Origin: RZYY01 sp036794825
GTDB lineage: Bacteria > Bacteroidota > Bacteroidia > Bacteroidales > 4484-276
Length of the DNA stretch: 64,000 bases
NCBI GenBank assembly: GCA_036794825.1
Contig: DAIRGA010000010.1
Coordinates: 1-64,000 of the forward strand
Direction: 5' to 3'
The position numbers were made by a program, and so were the translations under genes. How positions within the stretch are numbered: position 1 is the stretch's first letter; each line of letters opens with the position of its first letter. Positions 1 to 8,190 of the stretch are shown here, in pieces. The notes under the pieces are model-generated. The model saw only the letters and a program-made list of their open reading frames with translations. It did not search any database and was not told the DNA's origin.

Positions 1-54
1 AGCCCACAATGGGATGGGCTAAAGCCCTCTGATTTAGATGGAACTTCTTTGGTT

Positions 55-72
55 TCTGGCATAAATGCCAGA
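55..72. repeat. 8-bp palindrome upstream of iorAB
   Basis: Positions 55-62 (tctggcat) and 65-72 (atgccaga) are perfect reverse complements separated by 2 bases. The right arm runs into the first unit of the 19-bp repeat that follows. It could be an operator for a dimeric regulator. No regulator is known, so this is only a structural observation. Confidence 0.5.
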
Positions 73-139
73 GGAATCCATGAATGCCAAAGCAATCTAA
101 AAATGCCGAATGAATCTATGAATACCGCCGCTTTTTTCT
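64..139. repeat. degenerate tandem repeat, exact 19-bp period
   Basis: The hexamer AATGCC starts at 64, 83 and 102, and AATACC starts at 121, so the spacing is exactly 19 bp each time. The first three units also share GAATC or CAATC in the same internal place. The fourth unit decays into a T-rich run. The array lies immediately upstream of the putative iorAB promoter. Confidence 0.55.
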
Positions 140-159
140 TAAAATATGGATAAATTCAG

Positions 160-167
160 TAGTTTTG
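160..167 (+). promoter_or_regulatory. putative Bacteroidota -7 element for iorAB
   Basis: TAGTTTTG matches the Bacteroidota sigma-A -7 consensus TAnnTTTG, 43 nt before the iorA ATG. No clear TTTG -33 box is visible at 17-23 nt upstream. Confidence 0.4.
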
Positions 168-209
168 CCCGCAATTTAACTGGATGGTTTATCTTTTAAA
201 AAAGTAGAA

Positions 210-1835
210 ATGCAAAAACTTTTGTTACTTGGCGATGAGGCCATTGCCCAGGCGGCTATTGACGCAGGAATTTCGGGGATTTTTTCCTATCCCGGAACGC
301 CTTCTACAGAAATCACAGAATACGTTTTATCCTCAAAACAGGCTGCCGCCAAAGGGATCAAAGCTTCGTGGGCTGCCAACGAGAAAACCGGAATGGAGGC
401 CGCATTGGGTGTTTCTTACGTTGGCAAACGTGCCATGACCTGTATGAAACACGTGGGATTGAACGTGGCCGCCGATGCTTTTGTAAATTCAGCCATGACC
501 GGCGCTAATGGTGGGTTGATTATCGTTGCTGCCGACGACCCTTCGATGCACTCGTCGCAAAACGAACAGGACTCAAGGTTTTACGGCAAATTCGCCATGA
601 TGCCCATTCTTGAGCCAAGTAACCAGCAGGAGGCTTACGACATGGTTTACTACGGTTTTGACATGTCGGAAAAGTACCAGATTCCGGTATTGCTCAGGAT
701 TACAACCCGACTGGCGCATTCACGCGCAGCGGTGGTTCGCAGACCTGAACGCCAGCAAAATGAAATCCGCCTCCCCTCCGACCTGAAGCAGTTTATTCTG
801 CTTCCGGCTATTGCCCGCAGGCGATACAAGGGACTGCTTTCGAGCCAGGCGCTGTTTGAAGATGAATCAGAAAAATCAGGCTACAACCAATACTTTGATG
901 CTGCCGATAAATCGCTGGGAATCATTGCCAGCGGAATTGCTTTCAACTACCTGATGGAAAACTTCCCCGATCGCGAGGTTCCGCATCCCGTGCTGAAAAT
1001 TACACAGTATCCAGTTCCGTTGAGCCTGATTGCCAGGCTGGAGAGCGAGTGTAAACGGATTCTGGTTCTCGAAGAGGGCGCTCCCATGATCGAAGAAGCA
1101 TTGAAGGGTTTGTTGTCAAAAGGTCTGAACGTTAGTGGCCGCCTCGATGGCACTGTACCCCGCGATGGCGAACTGAATCCAAATATTGTGGCAATTGCGC
1201 TGGGGAAAGAGGATCACCGCGGGATGGACATTCCCGGTATCGTGGTTGGTCGTCCGCCATCGCTTTGTGTGGGCTGCTCGCACAGCGATACTTATTATGC
1301 GCTGAATGAAGCCTTAAGTGAGTTTTCGAAGGGGCGTGTTTTTTCAGATATCGGCTGTTATACGCTGGGCGCCCTTGCTCCTTACGACGCCATCAATACC
1401 TGCGTGGACATGGGAGCTTCCATAACCATGGCCAAGGGAGCGGCTGATGTGGGTTTTGCTCCCGCTGTAGCTGTGATTGGCGATTCTACCTTCACGCACT
1501 CCGGCATCACCGGGTTGCTCGATGCTGTAAACGACAACTCTCATATCACCGTCATCATAGCAGACAACTCCACTACAGGGATGACCGGCGGGCAGAAATC
1601 AGCAGCCACCGGTAAAATTGAAGACATCTGCCGCGGTGTGGGTGTGGCCGAAGAACACATCAGGGTAATCAAACCGCTGAGGAAAAATCATGAAGAAAAC
1701 GTAAAAATACTCCTCGAAGAACTCAATTACCCGGGCGTTTCGGTCATTATTCCCCGCCGGGAGTGCATCCAGACGCTCAACAAACGGATGCGCTTAAAGG
1801 CCGCCGACAAAGCCAAAGCAACAGAAGAGGTTTAA
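210..1835 (+). CDS. iorA: indolepyruvate:ferredoxin oxidoreductase, alpha subunit
   Basis: IorA uses thiamine diphosphate to decarboxylate aryl-pyruvates oxidatively (indolepyruvate, phenylpyruvate) to aryl-acetyl-CoA, reducing ferredoxin, or it runs in reverse. The N-terminal pyrimidine-binding domain begins with a 'LLLGDEAIAQAAIDAG' segment and carries the family-type 'YPGTPSTEI' motif. The C-terminal diphosphate-binding domain shows C353-x2-C356 and the GDS motif at 424-426, followed by the DN and TGMTGGQ segment. At 541 residues it is shorter than the roughly 600-residue archaeal enzymes. It ends just after the 'VSVIIPRREC' segment, so the usual C-terminal two-cluster ferredoxin domain is absent. 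iorB follows 18 bp downstream as a probable operon partner. The function call is secure; the exact aryl substrate is inferred. Confidence 0.93.
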   Translation: MQKLLLLGDEAIAQAAIDAGISGIFSYPGTPSTEITEYVLSSKQAAAKGIKASWAANEKTGMEAALGVSYVGKRAMTCMKHVGLNVAADAFVNSAMTGANGGLIIVAADDPSMHSSQNEQDSRFYGKFAMMPILEPSNQQEAYDMVYYGFDMSEKYQIPVLLRITTRLAHSRAAVVRRPERQQNEIRLPSDLKQFILLPAIARRRYKGLLSSQALFEDESEKSGYNQYFDAADKSLGIIASGIAFNYLMENFPDREVPHPVLKITQYPVPLSLIARLESECKRILVLEEGAPMIEEALKGLLSKGLNVSGRLDGTVPRDGELNPNIVAIALGKEDHRGMDIPGIVVGRPPSLCVGCSHSDTYYALNEALSEFSKGRVFSDIGCYTLGALAPYDAINTCVDMGASITMAKGAADVGFAPAVAVIGDSTFTHSGITGLLDAVNDNSHITVIIADNSTTGMTGGQKSAATGKIEDICRGVGVAEEHIRVIKPLRKNHEENVKILLEELNYPGVSVIIPRRECIQTLNKRMRLKAADKAKATEEV

Positions 1836-1853
1836 TTTCGAAAAATCAGAAAC

Positions 1854-2447
1854 ATGAAAATAGATATCATTTTAGCCGGTGTGGGCGGACAAGGAATTTT
1901 ATCCATTGCCGCAACGATTGGTCTGGCCGCCGTTGAAGCCGGATTGTACCTCAAACAGGCCGAAGTGCATGGCATGAGCCAGCGCGGCGGCGATGTGCAG
2001 TCGAACCTGCGTCTCTCTGATAAAGAGATTGCCTCCGATCTTATCCCTTTCGGGCAAGCCGATATGATAATTTCGGTGGAGCCAATGGAATCTCTCCGCT
2101 ACCTGCCAATGCTCTCACCGCAAGGATGGCTGATTACCAACACAACAACTTTTGTCAACATTCCCAACTATCCCGACCGGGATGCGCTTATGGCCGAAAT
2201 ACAAAAACTCCCGCGTCACATCGCCCTCGATGCCGATAACATTGCCAAAGAAAACGGCTCTTCCAAATCGGCAAATATGGTGGTACTCGGCGCCGCATCT
2301 CCATTCATTAACATTGATTACCAACTGCTCGAAAACGCCATCCGTCAGTTATTTGGCCGCAAAGGAGAAACGGTGGTCAACCTCAACCTTGCAGCCATGA
2401 AAGCCGGAAGGGCTTACACAGAAAGTAAGCTGGCACAGGTAGTCTAA
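1854..2447 (+). CDS. iorB: indolepyruvate:ferredoxin oxidoreductase, beta subunit
   Basis: This is the gamma/beta-type subunit (pyruvate ferredoxin/flavodoxin oxidoreductase family) that pairs with IorA. At 197 residues it has the normal family length. The N-terminal 'ILAGVGGQGILSIA' glycine-rich segment and the 'AEVHGMSQRGGDVQSNLR' segment (about residues 38-55) are hallmarks of IorB. It lies 18 bp after iorA on the same strand, so the two are almost certainly co-transcribed. Nothing in the protein looks broken. Confidence 0.93.
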   Translation: MKIDIILAGVGGQGILSIAATIGLAAVEAGLYLKQAEVHGMSQRGGDVQSNLRLSDKEIASDLIPFGQADMIISVEPMESLRYLPMLSPQGWLITNTTTFVNIPNYPDRDALMAEIQKLPRHIALDADNIAKENGSSKSANMVVLGAASPFINIDYQLLENAIRQLFGRKGETVVNLNLAAMKAGRAYTESKLAQVV

Positions 2448-2513
2448 AAATCCAAAGTAATTTTCTGAACTTTAATGAGTTAATCTATTTATCCTAATTT
2501 TTTTGGATTACAG

Positions 2514-2539
2514 TCCCGAAAAATCATAATGTTTCGGGA
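2514..2539. terminator. 8-bp stem hairpin after iorAB
   Basis: TCCCGAAA (2514-2521) and TTTCGGGA (2532-2539) form a perfect stem with a 10-nt loop. The T-run after it is weak, so this is either a poor terminator of iorAB or a structure in the leader of the following peptidase gene. Confidence 0.4.
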
Positions 2540-2568
2540 TTTGATTCACAAAAATCAACTTGAAATAT

Positions 2569-3849
2569 ATGACGCCAAAAAAGAAATTGCTCAAGATCGT
2601 GATCCCGGTACTTGCCATGGTGGTCATCATCCTGATTATTAATGCCATTAAACCTATCTTCAAATTCAGATCCGTTGAGCCTACTGAAGCTGAAGTTGAA
2701 GTTGCGGAACCGCGGATGATGTACGGTTTCAATGTTGACACACTCACCGTTCACAGTAAAACCGTGAGAGCCAATCAATTTTTATCCAATATCCTATCGG
2801 GATACAATGTGGACAATGGCACTATTGATAAACTTGCCAGATCAACCCGACACATTTTTGATGTTAGAAAGATGCGGCAGGGACACAATTACACGGTCAT
2901 AATGAGTAATGATTCAATCCCTGTGGCGAAGTATTTCATTTATGAAATTTCGGCCGTTGATTATGTGGTTTACAGTTTAAAGGATTCTATACACGCCTGG
3001 CGAGGCCAGAAGGAAATGGAAACCAGGATTGAAACCGTTTATGGAGTAATCACCAGCTCACTTTGGAATTCGATGGTAGCCAGCAAAACAGACCCGAATC
3101 TCGCCCTTTCACTCTCCGATATTTACGCATGGTCTATTGACTTCTTTGGCATTCAAAAAGGTGATTATTACAAGGTTGTTTACGAGAATGTGTATGTTGA
3201 AGGTGAGCGAATTGGAATCGGGAAGGTATTGGCTGCGAGTTTCAATCACTTCGGAAAAGATAATTATGCATTTTACTTTGTTCAGGACAGCGTCGGTGAG
3301 TATTTCGACAACCTTGGCAAAAGTCTGAAAAAAGCATTTTTAAAAGCGCCTTTGAACTATCGCCGCATCAGTTCACATTTTTCGAATAGCCGGATGCACC
3401 CGGTACTCAAGATCAGGAGGCCGCACCACGGCGTGGATTATGCCGCAGCCACCGGTACCCCGGTAATGTCAATCGGAGACGGCGTGGTGGAATATACGAA
3501 GTGGGACAATAAAGGCGGGGGCAATGTGGTGAAAATCAAGCACAATTCGGTGTATTCAACGGCCTATCTGCATCTTCAGAAGTTTGGGCCGGGTATCAAA
3601 GGCGGCGTGAGAGTAAAGCAGGGACAGATCATCGGATATGTAGGCAGCACAGGACTTTCGACCGGTCCACACCTCGACTTCCGTTTTTACAAAAATGGCT
3701 CGCCGGTTGATCCTCTCAAAGTTGAATCGCCACCAACCGAACCTGTTAAATCAGCCAATATGGAGCGCTTCAACCTCGAGCGGGATGAGTGGCTGCAAAT
3801 GCTGAACGAAATCGGTCCATTATCAGAACCAGTAGCCGACCCTGTGTAA
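2569..3849 (+). CDS. M23-family (MepM/Csd3-like) peptidoglycan peptidase
   Basis: This is a membrane-anchored LytM/M23 metallopeptidase expected to cut peptidoglycan cross-links. I chose the ATG at 2569; an in-frame TTG lies 9 bp upstream. Residue numbers here count from that TTG, so subtract 3 for the ATG start. A single transmembrane anchor is at residues 10-28. A MepM/Csd3-type middle region includes 'ALSLSDIYAWSIDFF' and 'KAFLKAPLNYRRISSHFS'. The C-terminal M23 domain has zinc ligands H289 and D293, a 'YLHL' histidine, and H371-L-D373 in place of the usual HxH. The His-to-Asp change at the last zinc ligand is discussed as a finding. The gene stands alone, followed by convergent ribF. Confidence 0.88.
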   Translation: MTPKKKLLKIVIPVLAMVVIILIINAIKPIFKFRSVEPTEAEVEVAEPRMMYGFNVDTLTVHSKTVRANQFLSNILSGYNVDNGTIDKLARSTRHIFDVRKMRQGHNYTVIMSNDSIPVAKYFIYEISAVDYVVYSLKDSIHAWRGQKEMETRIETVYGVITSSLWNSMVASKTDPNLALSLSDIYAWSIDFFGIQKGDYYKVVYENVYVEGERIGIGKVLAASFNHFGKDNYAFYFVQDSVGEYFDNLGKSLKKAFLKAPLNYRRISSHFSNSRMHPVLKIRRPHHGVDYAAATGTPVMSIGDGVVEYTKWDNKGGGNVVKIKHNSVYSTAYLHLQKFGPGIKGGVRVKQGQIIGYVGSTGLSTGPHLDFRFYKNGSPVDPLKVESPPTEPVKSANMERFNLERDEWLQMLNEIGPLSEPVADPV

Positions 3850-4025
3850 TAAAAACACAGCGGCTATTATCCAAATCAGGATAAATTCGAAATCAACTTT
3901 TTCATTTAATCCCATCCGAATTGCTCACTTTCTGGCAGGTAATCCCGGAAGCGCTGATTTCTACCACCTTCCCGCTTTGCCCTTCTTACTTTTTCCTTCT
4001 TCCTTGTTTCTTGTTCTTACTCCCC

Positions 4026-4955
4026 CTACTCCTCATCCAGGATTTTCTTCACTTTCTGCTGGTCAATAACCAGCCGGCGGCGTAGCAGGTCGAGATCGCG
4101 GAAGCGTTTCTCATCGCGGGTATGCTCAACAAAAAACAGCCGTAACCGCTCTCCGTAGATCTCCTTGTCAAAATCAAAAATGTTGACTTCAATAGTAAGG
4201 TGATGCTCGTCGAGCGTAGGGCGAATGCCAATATTGCTCATTCCGTGATAAAGGGTTCCGTTGTAATCCACCAGTGAAGCATAAACTCCATAATAGGGAA
4301 TCAGCTTTTCAGGCTCGTCAGGATGAATGTTGGCAGTCGGGAAGCCCAGCGTACGGCCAATCTGATTGCCTTTTACCACTGTTCCGCTGATGGAATAATG
4401 GAAACCAAGAAGCTGTGATGCCATTTTCATATCACCCTTTTTAATGGAATCCCTGATCCTTGTACTGCTTACGGGAGCTCCCGCAAGATCTTCCATTTCA
4501 ACCTGTTCCACATTGAATCCATGTTTTGCAGACATCTGGCGCAAAAAGTGAATATCGCCTTTACGATCTTTCCCAAACTGATGATCGTAACCTATGATGA
4601 GTTTGGCAGGATGGATAGGATCGAAAATATATTTTCTTAAAAACTGCTCTGAGCTGAGCTGCGAAAATTCCTTGGTAAAATGAATAATGAAAAGGTGGTC
4701 AATGCCAAGTTCTTCGAACAGCTTAACCCGTTCGTCCATCGAAAGGATCAGCTTAAGATCATAACCTGGCTGAACCACTTTGCGGGGATGCGGCTCAAAA
4801 GTGATTAGCACACTCTCGCCGTCAATCTTACGGGCGGCCTCCACCACTTTAGCTATCACCATCTGATGCCCGACATGCACTCCGTCGAACGTACCAACCG
4901 TAACCACCGCATTTCTAATGCTTCCGAAATCAGCAATATCTTTGTAAATCTTCAC
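4026..4955 (-). CDS. ribF: bifunctional riboflavin kinase / FAD synthetase
   Basis: RibF phosphorylates riboflavin to FMN and adenylates FMN to FAD. At 309 residues it has the normal bifunctional length. The N-terminal nucleotidyltransferase domain has the 'GTFDGVHVGHQ' signature near residue 22 and 'IGYDHQFGKDRKGD' further on. The C-terminal riboflavin-kinase domain has 'GRTLGFPTANI' and 'PYYGVYAS'. The start codon is GTG (complement of 4953-4955), with no better in-frame ATG before the conserved motif. A putative promoter lies about 25 bp upstream. The 176-bp gap to the convergent peptidase gene is pyrimidine-rich and holds nothing I recognise. Confidence 0.95.
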   Translation of the reverse strand: MKIYKDIADFGSIRNAVVTVGTFDGVHVGHQMVIAKVVEAARKIDGESVLITFEPHPRKVVQPGYDLKLILSMDERVKLFEELGIDHLFIIHFTKEFSQLSSEQFLRKYIFDPIHPAKLIIGYDHQFGKDRKGDIHFLRQMSAKHGFNVEQVEMEDLAGAPVSSTRIRDSIKKGDMKMASQLLGFHYSISGTVVKGNQIGRTLGFPTANIHPDEPEKLIPYYGVYASLVDYNGTLYHGMSNIGIRPTLDEHHLTIEVNIFDFDKEIYGERLRLFFVEHTRDEKRFRDLDLLRRRLVIDQQKVKKILDEE

Positions 4956-4979
4956 CTTTTTTTATCAAAATTTGGTTTG

Positions 4980-4987
4980 CAAAATTA
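4980..4987 (-). promoter_or_regulatory. putative -7 element for ribF
   Basis: On the minus strand this reads TAATTTTG, a match to TAnnTTTG, about 25 bp before the GTG start. The nearest TTTTTG upstream is about 14 nt away, somewhat close for a -33 box. Confidence 0.4.
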
Positions 4988-5024
4988 ATATCCCGCCAAA
5001 CCAAAAATCGTTTTGGATGAATTT

Positions 5025-5546
5025 TTATTGCGTTTTTCCGAAGTAGATCACGAAACTTCCGTCACTGTGTTTTTCCTGACAATGTTCAAAACCTATACTG
5101 GCAGCCTTTTCTATCAACGGCGCTGGAAAAAACGGCGCCACCAGTTTATAAATCTCTCCGGGGTTCATTATGTTTAAATCGGCCATCACCTGGGTCACCG
5201 GGTGCTCTCCCCTCTCGAGCATCTCCCTGGCATCCAGCTCTTTCAATATTTTGTCAACATTAAACCAACCAGGTTTTCCCGACTGATTTGACTGGCCTTC
5301 GTTAACCTCCAAAAAGTCCTGACCGACCTCCTTTCTCAGGTGGTTGATAAGATCTTCTACCTTAACATTACCTATTGCTGCTGCCTGCTGCAGCGTGGCA
5401 ATGCTGGCAACAGTTCTGCGGAGCAACGGATTTTTTAGCTTTTCGAAAGCAGGAACATAGCCGATCAAAACTTCTTCCAGCTGCGGATAAGTTTCGATGA
5501 GCTGAATGACTTTTGTTTTGGGGGTTATGATGAGATTTTCCGACAT
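5025..5546 (-). CDS. DUF1858 plus DUF2249-like protein
   Basis: A 173-residue cytoplasmic protein. The N-terminal 70 or so residues match the DUF1858 pattern ('IITPKTKVIQLIETYPQLEEVLIGYVP', then an ALRRTVA-type helix). This fold is also used as the N-terminal domain of RIC/ScdA iron-centre repair proteins. The C-terminal segment ('LDAREMLERGEHPVTQV...LNPGEIYKLVAPF', ending in a short beta strand) resembles DUF2249. The gene starts 11 bp after the stop of the DUF438-hemerythrin-PAS gene, so the two form an operon. Inference: a partner in iron-sulfur, nitric oxide or oxygen stress handling. No enzymatic function is claimed. Confidence 0.7.
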   Translation of the reverse strand: MSENLIITPKTKVIQLIETYPQLEEVLIGYVPAFEKLKNPLLRRTVASIATLQQAAAIGNVKVEDLINHLRKEVGQDFLEVNEGQSNQSGKPGWFNVDKILKELDAREMLERGEHPVTQVMADLNIMNPGEIYKLVAPFFPAPLIEKAASIGFEHCQEKHSDGSFVIYFGKTQ

Positions 5547-5557
5547 CTTCTTTATGA

Positions 5558-6787
5558 TTATTGGTAAGATAAAATGCGCTTTTCGCCCTGTAACGCCCGA
5601 TAATGCGTCAAATCCTGCGATACCTCCAGGGTTCCGAGGTATTCACCCTTGTCGTTTCGCAATGCAAAATACTCAATATGAATGAATTTACCACCCATAT
5701 TGATCCAGAACGGCGCTCTGCTTTGCCTGCCGCTTCTGAAATCATCGAGAATTTTATCCACAATATGCGCGCTGGCTGGCGGATGGCACAACCTCACATC
5801 CCTGTTCAGTATGGCGCGGTTGCGCTGAAAAATGCGTTCTGAACTCTGGGAGAAGTATTTCACCTTATCATCCTTGTCCACAAAAGTCATGTCAACGGGC
5901 AGGGTATTGAGGATAGCCAGCAGTTCTTCCACTTTCAGGCTACCCGATGGCAACTGAATGTTTCCGCCTTCGCGCTGAGCTTCGTTGATGGAAGTTTGAT
6001 CTGCCCATTCCGGACGCCAGTCAACCGGCGGGTCATACAGGCAGTAGCCGATTTCGAGCGACTGCGACGCCATTTCGAACCAGTCTCTTTCGGTAATTTT
6101 ATCCAGGGCCATTGGCAACAGAATCTCTTCCTCCTTGTTGGTCATATCATCCACGCCTGTCAAAGCGGGATGAAGGATCAAACCGGCTGTGGCGAGTAAC
6201 TCTTCACGAGTCATTTCGTTAGTTTTCAGGATTTCTATACTTCCCTTAATCAGCTCACGGATCTCGTCGTGCTTGCCCCACATCACCTTAGGAGGTCCGG
6301 TTATTCCCTCCCTCTCAAGGAACGGAAACAGCAGGTACTCTTTGCGCTGATAATGCTTATCCACGTCAAAAAGCTGATTAAACAAGCCTCTGAGCTGCAT
6401 GATTTTCTTTGGAAATGCTTCCTCATCGCAGGTTTCTACCTCCTTCAATGTTCCCCTGATCTGCGCTGTAACTTTCTTCAGCTCCTGGTTTTCTTTCCGG
6501 AAAACATCCACCGGGTGGCCTTCGGGTACAATTTTAATTGTTGATAAATCAATGTTTCCCTGCAAAACAGCCGAATGGATGTCGCAGAGCTTAAGAACCT
6601 CCGACTCTGGAAGCCCCTCGCTTATAAGTTCTTGCTCCACTTCCACCACTTCGCCGTAAGGGATTCCGCGCAAACTTTCGGTGAGTTCTGCCCTGACTTT
6701 TTCCTGTGTCTCGCCTTCATGAAGTTTCAGGATCAACTCCTTCAGTTTTGCTTTCCGTACTTCAGAATTATTAATTAACTCGCTCAT
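5558..6787 (-). CDS. DUF438-hemerythrin-PAS protein
   Basis: A 409-residue soluble protein with three modules. Residues 10-80 are DUF438 ('LHEGETQEKVRAEL', 'LCDIHSAV'). A hemerythrin-like HHE four-helix domain spans about 100-235, with candidate diiron ligands in 'DKHYQRKEYLLFP', 'GKHDEI' and 'KEEEILLP'. A PAS domain covers about 290-400 ('VDMTFVDKDDKVKYFS', 'CHPP', 'LGTLEVSQDLT'). Hemerythrin domains bind O2 or NO at a diiron site, and PAS domains sense ligands. There is no output domain, so signalling probably goes through a partner. The downstream DUF1858/DUF2249 gene, 11 bp away, is the obvious candidate. Confidence 0.82.
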   Translation of the reverse strand: MSELINNSEVRKAKLKELILKLHEGETQEKVRAELTESLRGIPYGEVVEVEQELISEGLPESEVLKLCDIHSAVLQGNIDLSTIKIVPEGHPVDVFRKENQELKKVTAQIRGTLKEVETCDEEAFPKKIMQLRGLFNQLFDVDKHYQRKEYLLFPFLEREGITGPPKVMWGKHDEIRELIKGSIEILKTNEMTREELLATAGLILHPALTGVDDMTNKEEEILLPMALDKITERDWFEMASQSLEIGYCLYDPPVDWRPEWADQTSINEAQREGGNIQLPSGSLKVEELLAILNTLPVDMTFVDKDDKVKYFSQSSERIFQRNRAILNRDVRLCHPPASAHIVDKILDDFRSGRQSRAPFWINMGGKFIHIEYFALRNDKGEYLGTLEVSQDLTHYRALQGEKRILSYQ

Positions 6788-6821
6788 TTTATGATAGATG
6801 AATTTTTAACAGGTAAAAAAT

Positions 6822-7817
6822 TTAGTGTCCGATCATCCCTTTTGCGACCAGGTACTCGGCGATCTGCACTGCATTGGTTGCCGCTCCCTTACGGAGATTG
6901 TCACTTACAATCCACAGATTAAGCCCGTTTTCCACTGAAAAATCCCGCCTGATCCTTCCCACAAAAACGTCATCCTTGTCCTCAGCATAAAGCGGCATCG
7001 GGTAAATAGCGTTTTCAGGATGATCCTGAACGGTAATTCCGGGCATTTCGGTTAGCAATTTCCTGGCTTCATCCAATTCAATTGGCCTGTGAAATTCAAC
7101 ATTTACCGACTCCGAATGTCCTCCGTAAACCGGCACCCTGACGACGGTTGCGGTTACAAGTATCGAATTATCAGCCAGAATTTTCCGGGTTTCGTCCACC
7201 AGCTTCTGCTCCTCGGATGTGTACCCGTCAGGATTGAACGAACCGCCATGAGGAATCAGGTTGAGGTCAATCTGGTGCGGATAAAAGGGAATCACCGGAA
7301 GGTTAGATCTCTCGTGCCCCAACTGGTCTTTACCGCGCATCCCCGAACCCGTTACCGACTGGTAAGTCGAAACCACGATCCGCTTAATTCCGTAAACCTT
7401 GTGCAACGGCGCCAGCGCAACCACCATTTGAATGGTAGAGCAATTGGGATTGGCAATCAAACGATTATCCATTTTTATGGCATCGCCGTTGATCTCCGGA
7501 ACCACCAGCGGCACATCGTCAAACATTCGCCAGGCCGATGAATTATCAATCACAAAGGTTCCTGACTCTGCGAATTTCCTTCCCCATCTCCTGGAGGTCT
7601 CAGCGCCAGCCGAAAACAAGGCTATGTCAGGCTTTTGCTCCAGGGTATTTTCAACTGTAACTACTTCATATTCCTTTTGGTTAACATGGATTATTGTCCC
7701 CGATGACCTCTCAGAAGCAGCAAGGATTAACGTTTTAAAAGTAAAATTGCGCTCTTCAAGCACTTGTAACATTTTGCGACCAACCATTCCGGTGGCGCCA
7801 ACAACAGCAATCTTCAT
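6822..7817 (-). CDS. asd: aspartate-semialdehyde dehydrogenase
   Basis: Asd reduces aspartyl-4-phosphate to aspartate-4-semialdehyde with NADPH, a step towards lysine, diaminopimelate, threonine and methionine. At 331 residues it has the normal length. The N-terminal Rossmann motif 'GATGMVGRKML' begins at residue 7. The catalytic cysteine is C126 in 'NPNCSTIQ'. The 'YQSVTGSG' loop and the C-terminal 'HSESVNVEF' segment are also present. It has its own promoter-like element and lies 34 bp upstream of the DUF438 gene on the same strand, so read-through is possible. Confidence 0.95.
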   Translation of the reverse strand: MKIAVVGATGMVGRKMLQVLEERNFTFKTLILAASERSSGTIIHVNQKEYEVVTVENTLEQKPDIALFSAGAETSRRWGRKFAESGTFVIDNSSAWRMFDDVPLVVPEINGDAIKMDNRLIANPNCSTIQMVVALAPLHKVYGIKRIVVSTYQSVTGSGMRGKDQLGHERSNLPVIPFYPHQIDLNLIPHGGSFNPDGYTSEEQKLVDETRKILADNSILVTATVVRVPVYGGHSESVNVEFHRPIELDEARKLLTEMPGITVQDHPENAIYPMPLYAEDKDDVFVGRIRRDFSVENGLNLWIVSDNLRKGAATNAVQIAEYLVAKGMIGH

Positions 7818-7840
7818 AATATTGGATTATTAAATCCCCG

Positions 7841-7868
7841 CAAAATTAGGTTTTTGATATCGGATCAA
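7841..7868 (-). promoter_or_regulatory. putative asd promoter
   Basis: On the minus strand TTG (complement of 7866-7868), 17 nt, then TAATTTTG (complement of 7841-7848). This fits TTTG-N17-23-TAnnTTTG and ends 24 nt before the asd ATG. Confidence 0.55.
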
Positions 7869-8094
7869 TTAAAAATGTATTTAGGCTATTACGTTCCTAA
7901 TTACGTTTTATTGCATTTTTTGAAAATTATTCCTCAAATTCTGATATGAATTTCCTTTGAAAACCCTGATTATCGAAAGAAAAGAGCAGAATTAAGATCA
8001 GGTCAGGGGTTGAAATAAATTTGAACTCACTGGCAGAAACAATTGAATTGCAATTTTTTAGCTTTCAATAAATAAAATGGACGCCTTTAAAATG

Positions 8095-8124
8095 TTGTTG
8101 TCTGGCGTTAATTCAGTAAATTTG
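8095..8124 (+). promoter_or_regulatory. putative promoter of lipoprotein-nitroreductase operon
   Basis: TTG at 8095-8097, 19 nt, then TAAATTTG at 8117-8124, a good match to the Bacteroidota consensus, about 66 nt before the ATG. Confidence 0.6.
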
Positions 8125-8190
8125 TTGCGGATTATCGGGAATTGAAACCGATATTAAGTCAAGTTCTAAACCATCAAAAAATCGAAAACC

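Larger units (their letters stand above)
7818..8190. other. 373-bp intergenic region between divergent genes
   Basis: This AT-rich region separates asd (minus) from the lipoprotein gene (plus). It contains a promoter-like element for each gene near its edges. I see no open reading frame, hairpin or repeat of note in the middle 200 bp. Confidence 0.6.

Noticed and set aside
3850..4025. Pyrimidine-rich DNA between the M23 peptidase and ribF as a gene or RNA
   Set aside because: No reading frame, stem structure or tRNA-like feature could be seen.
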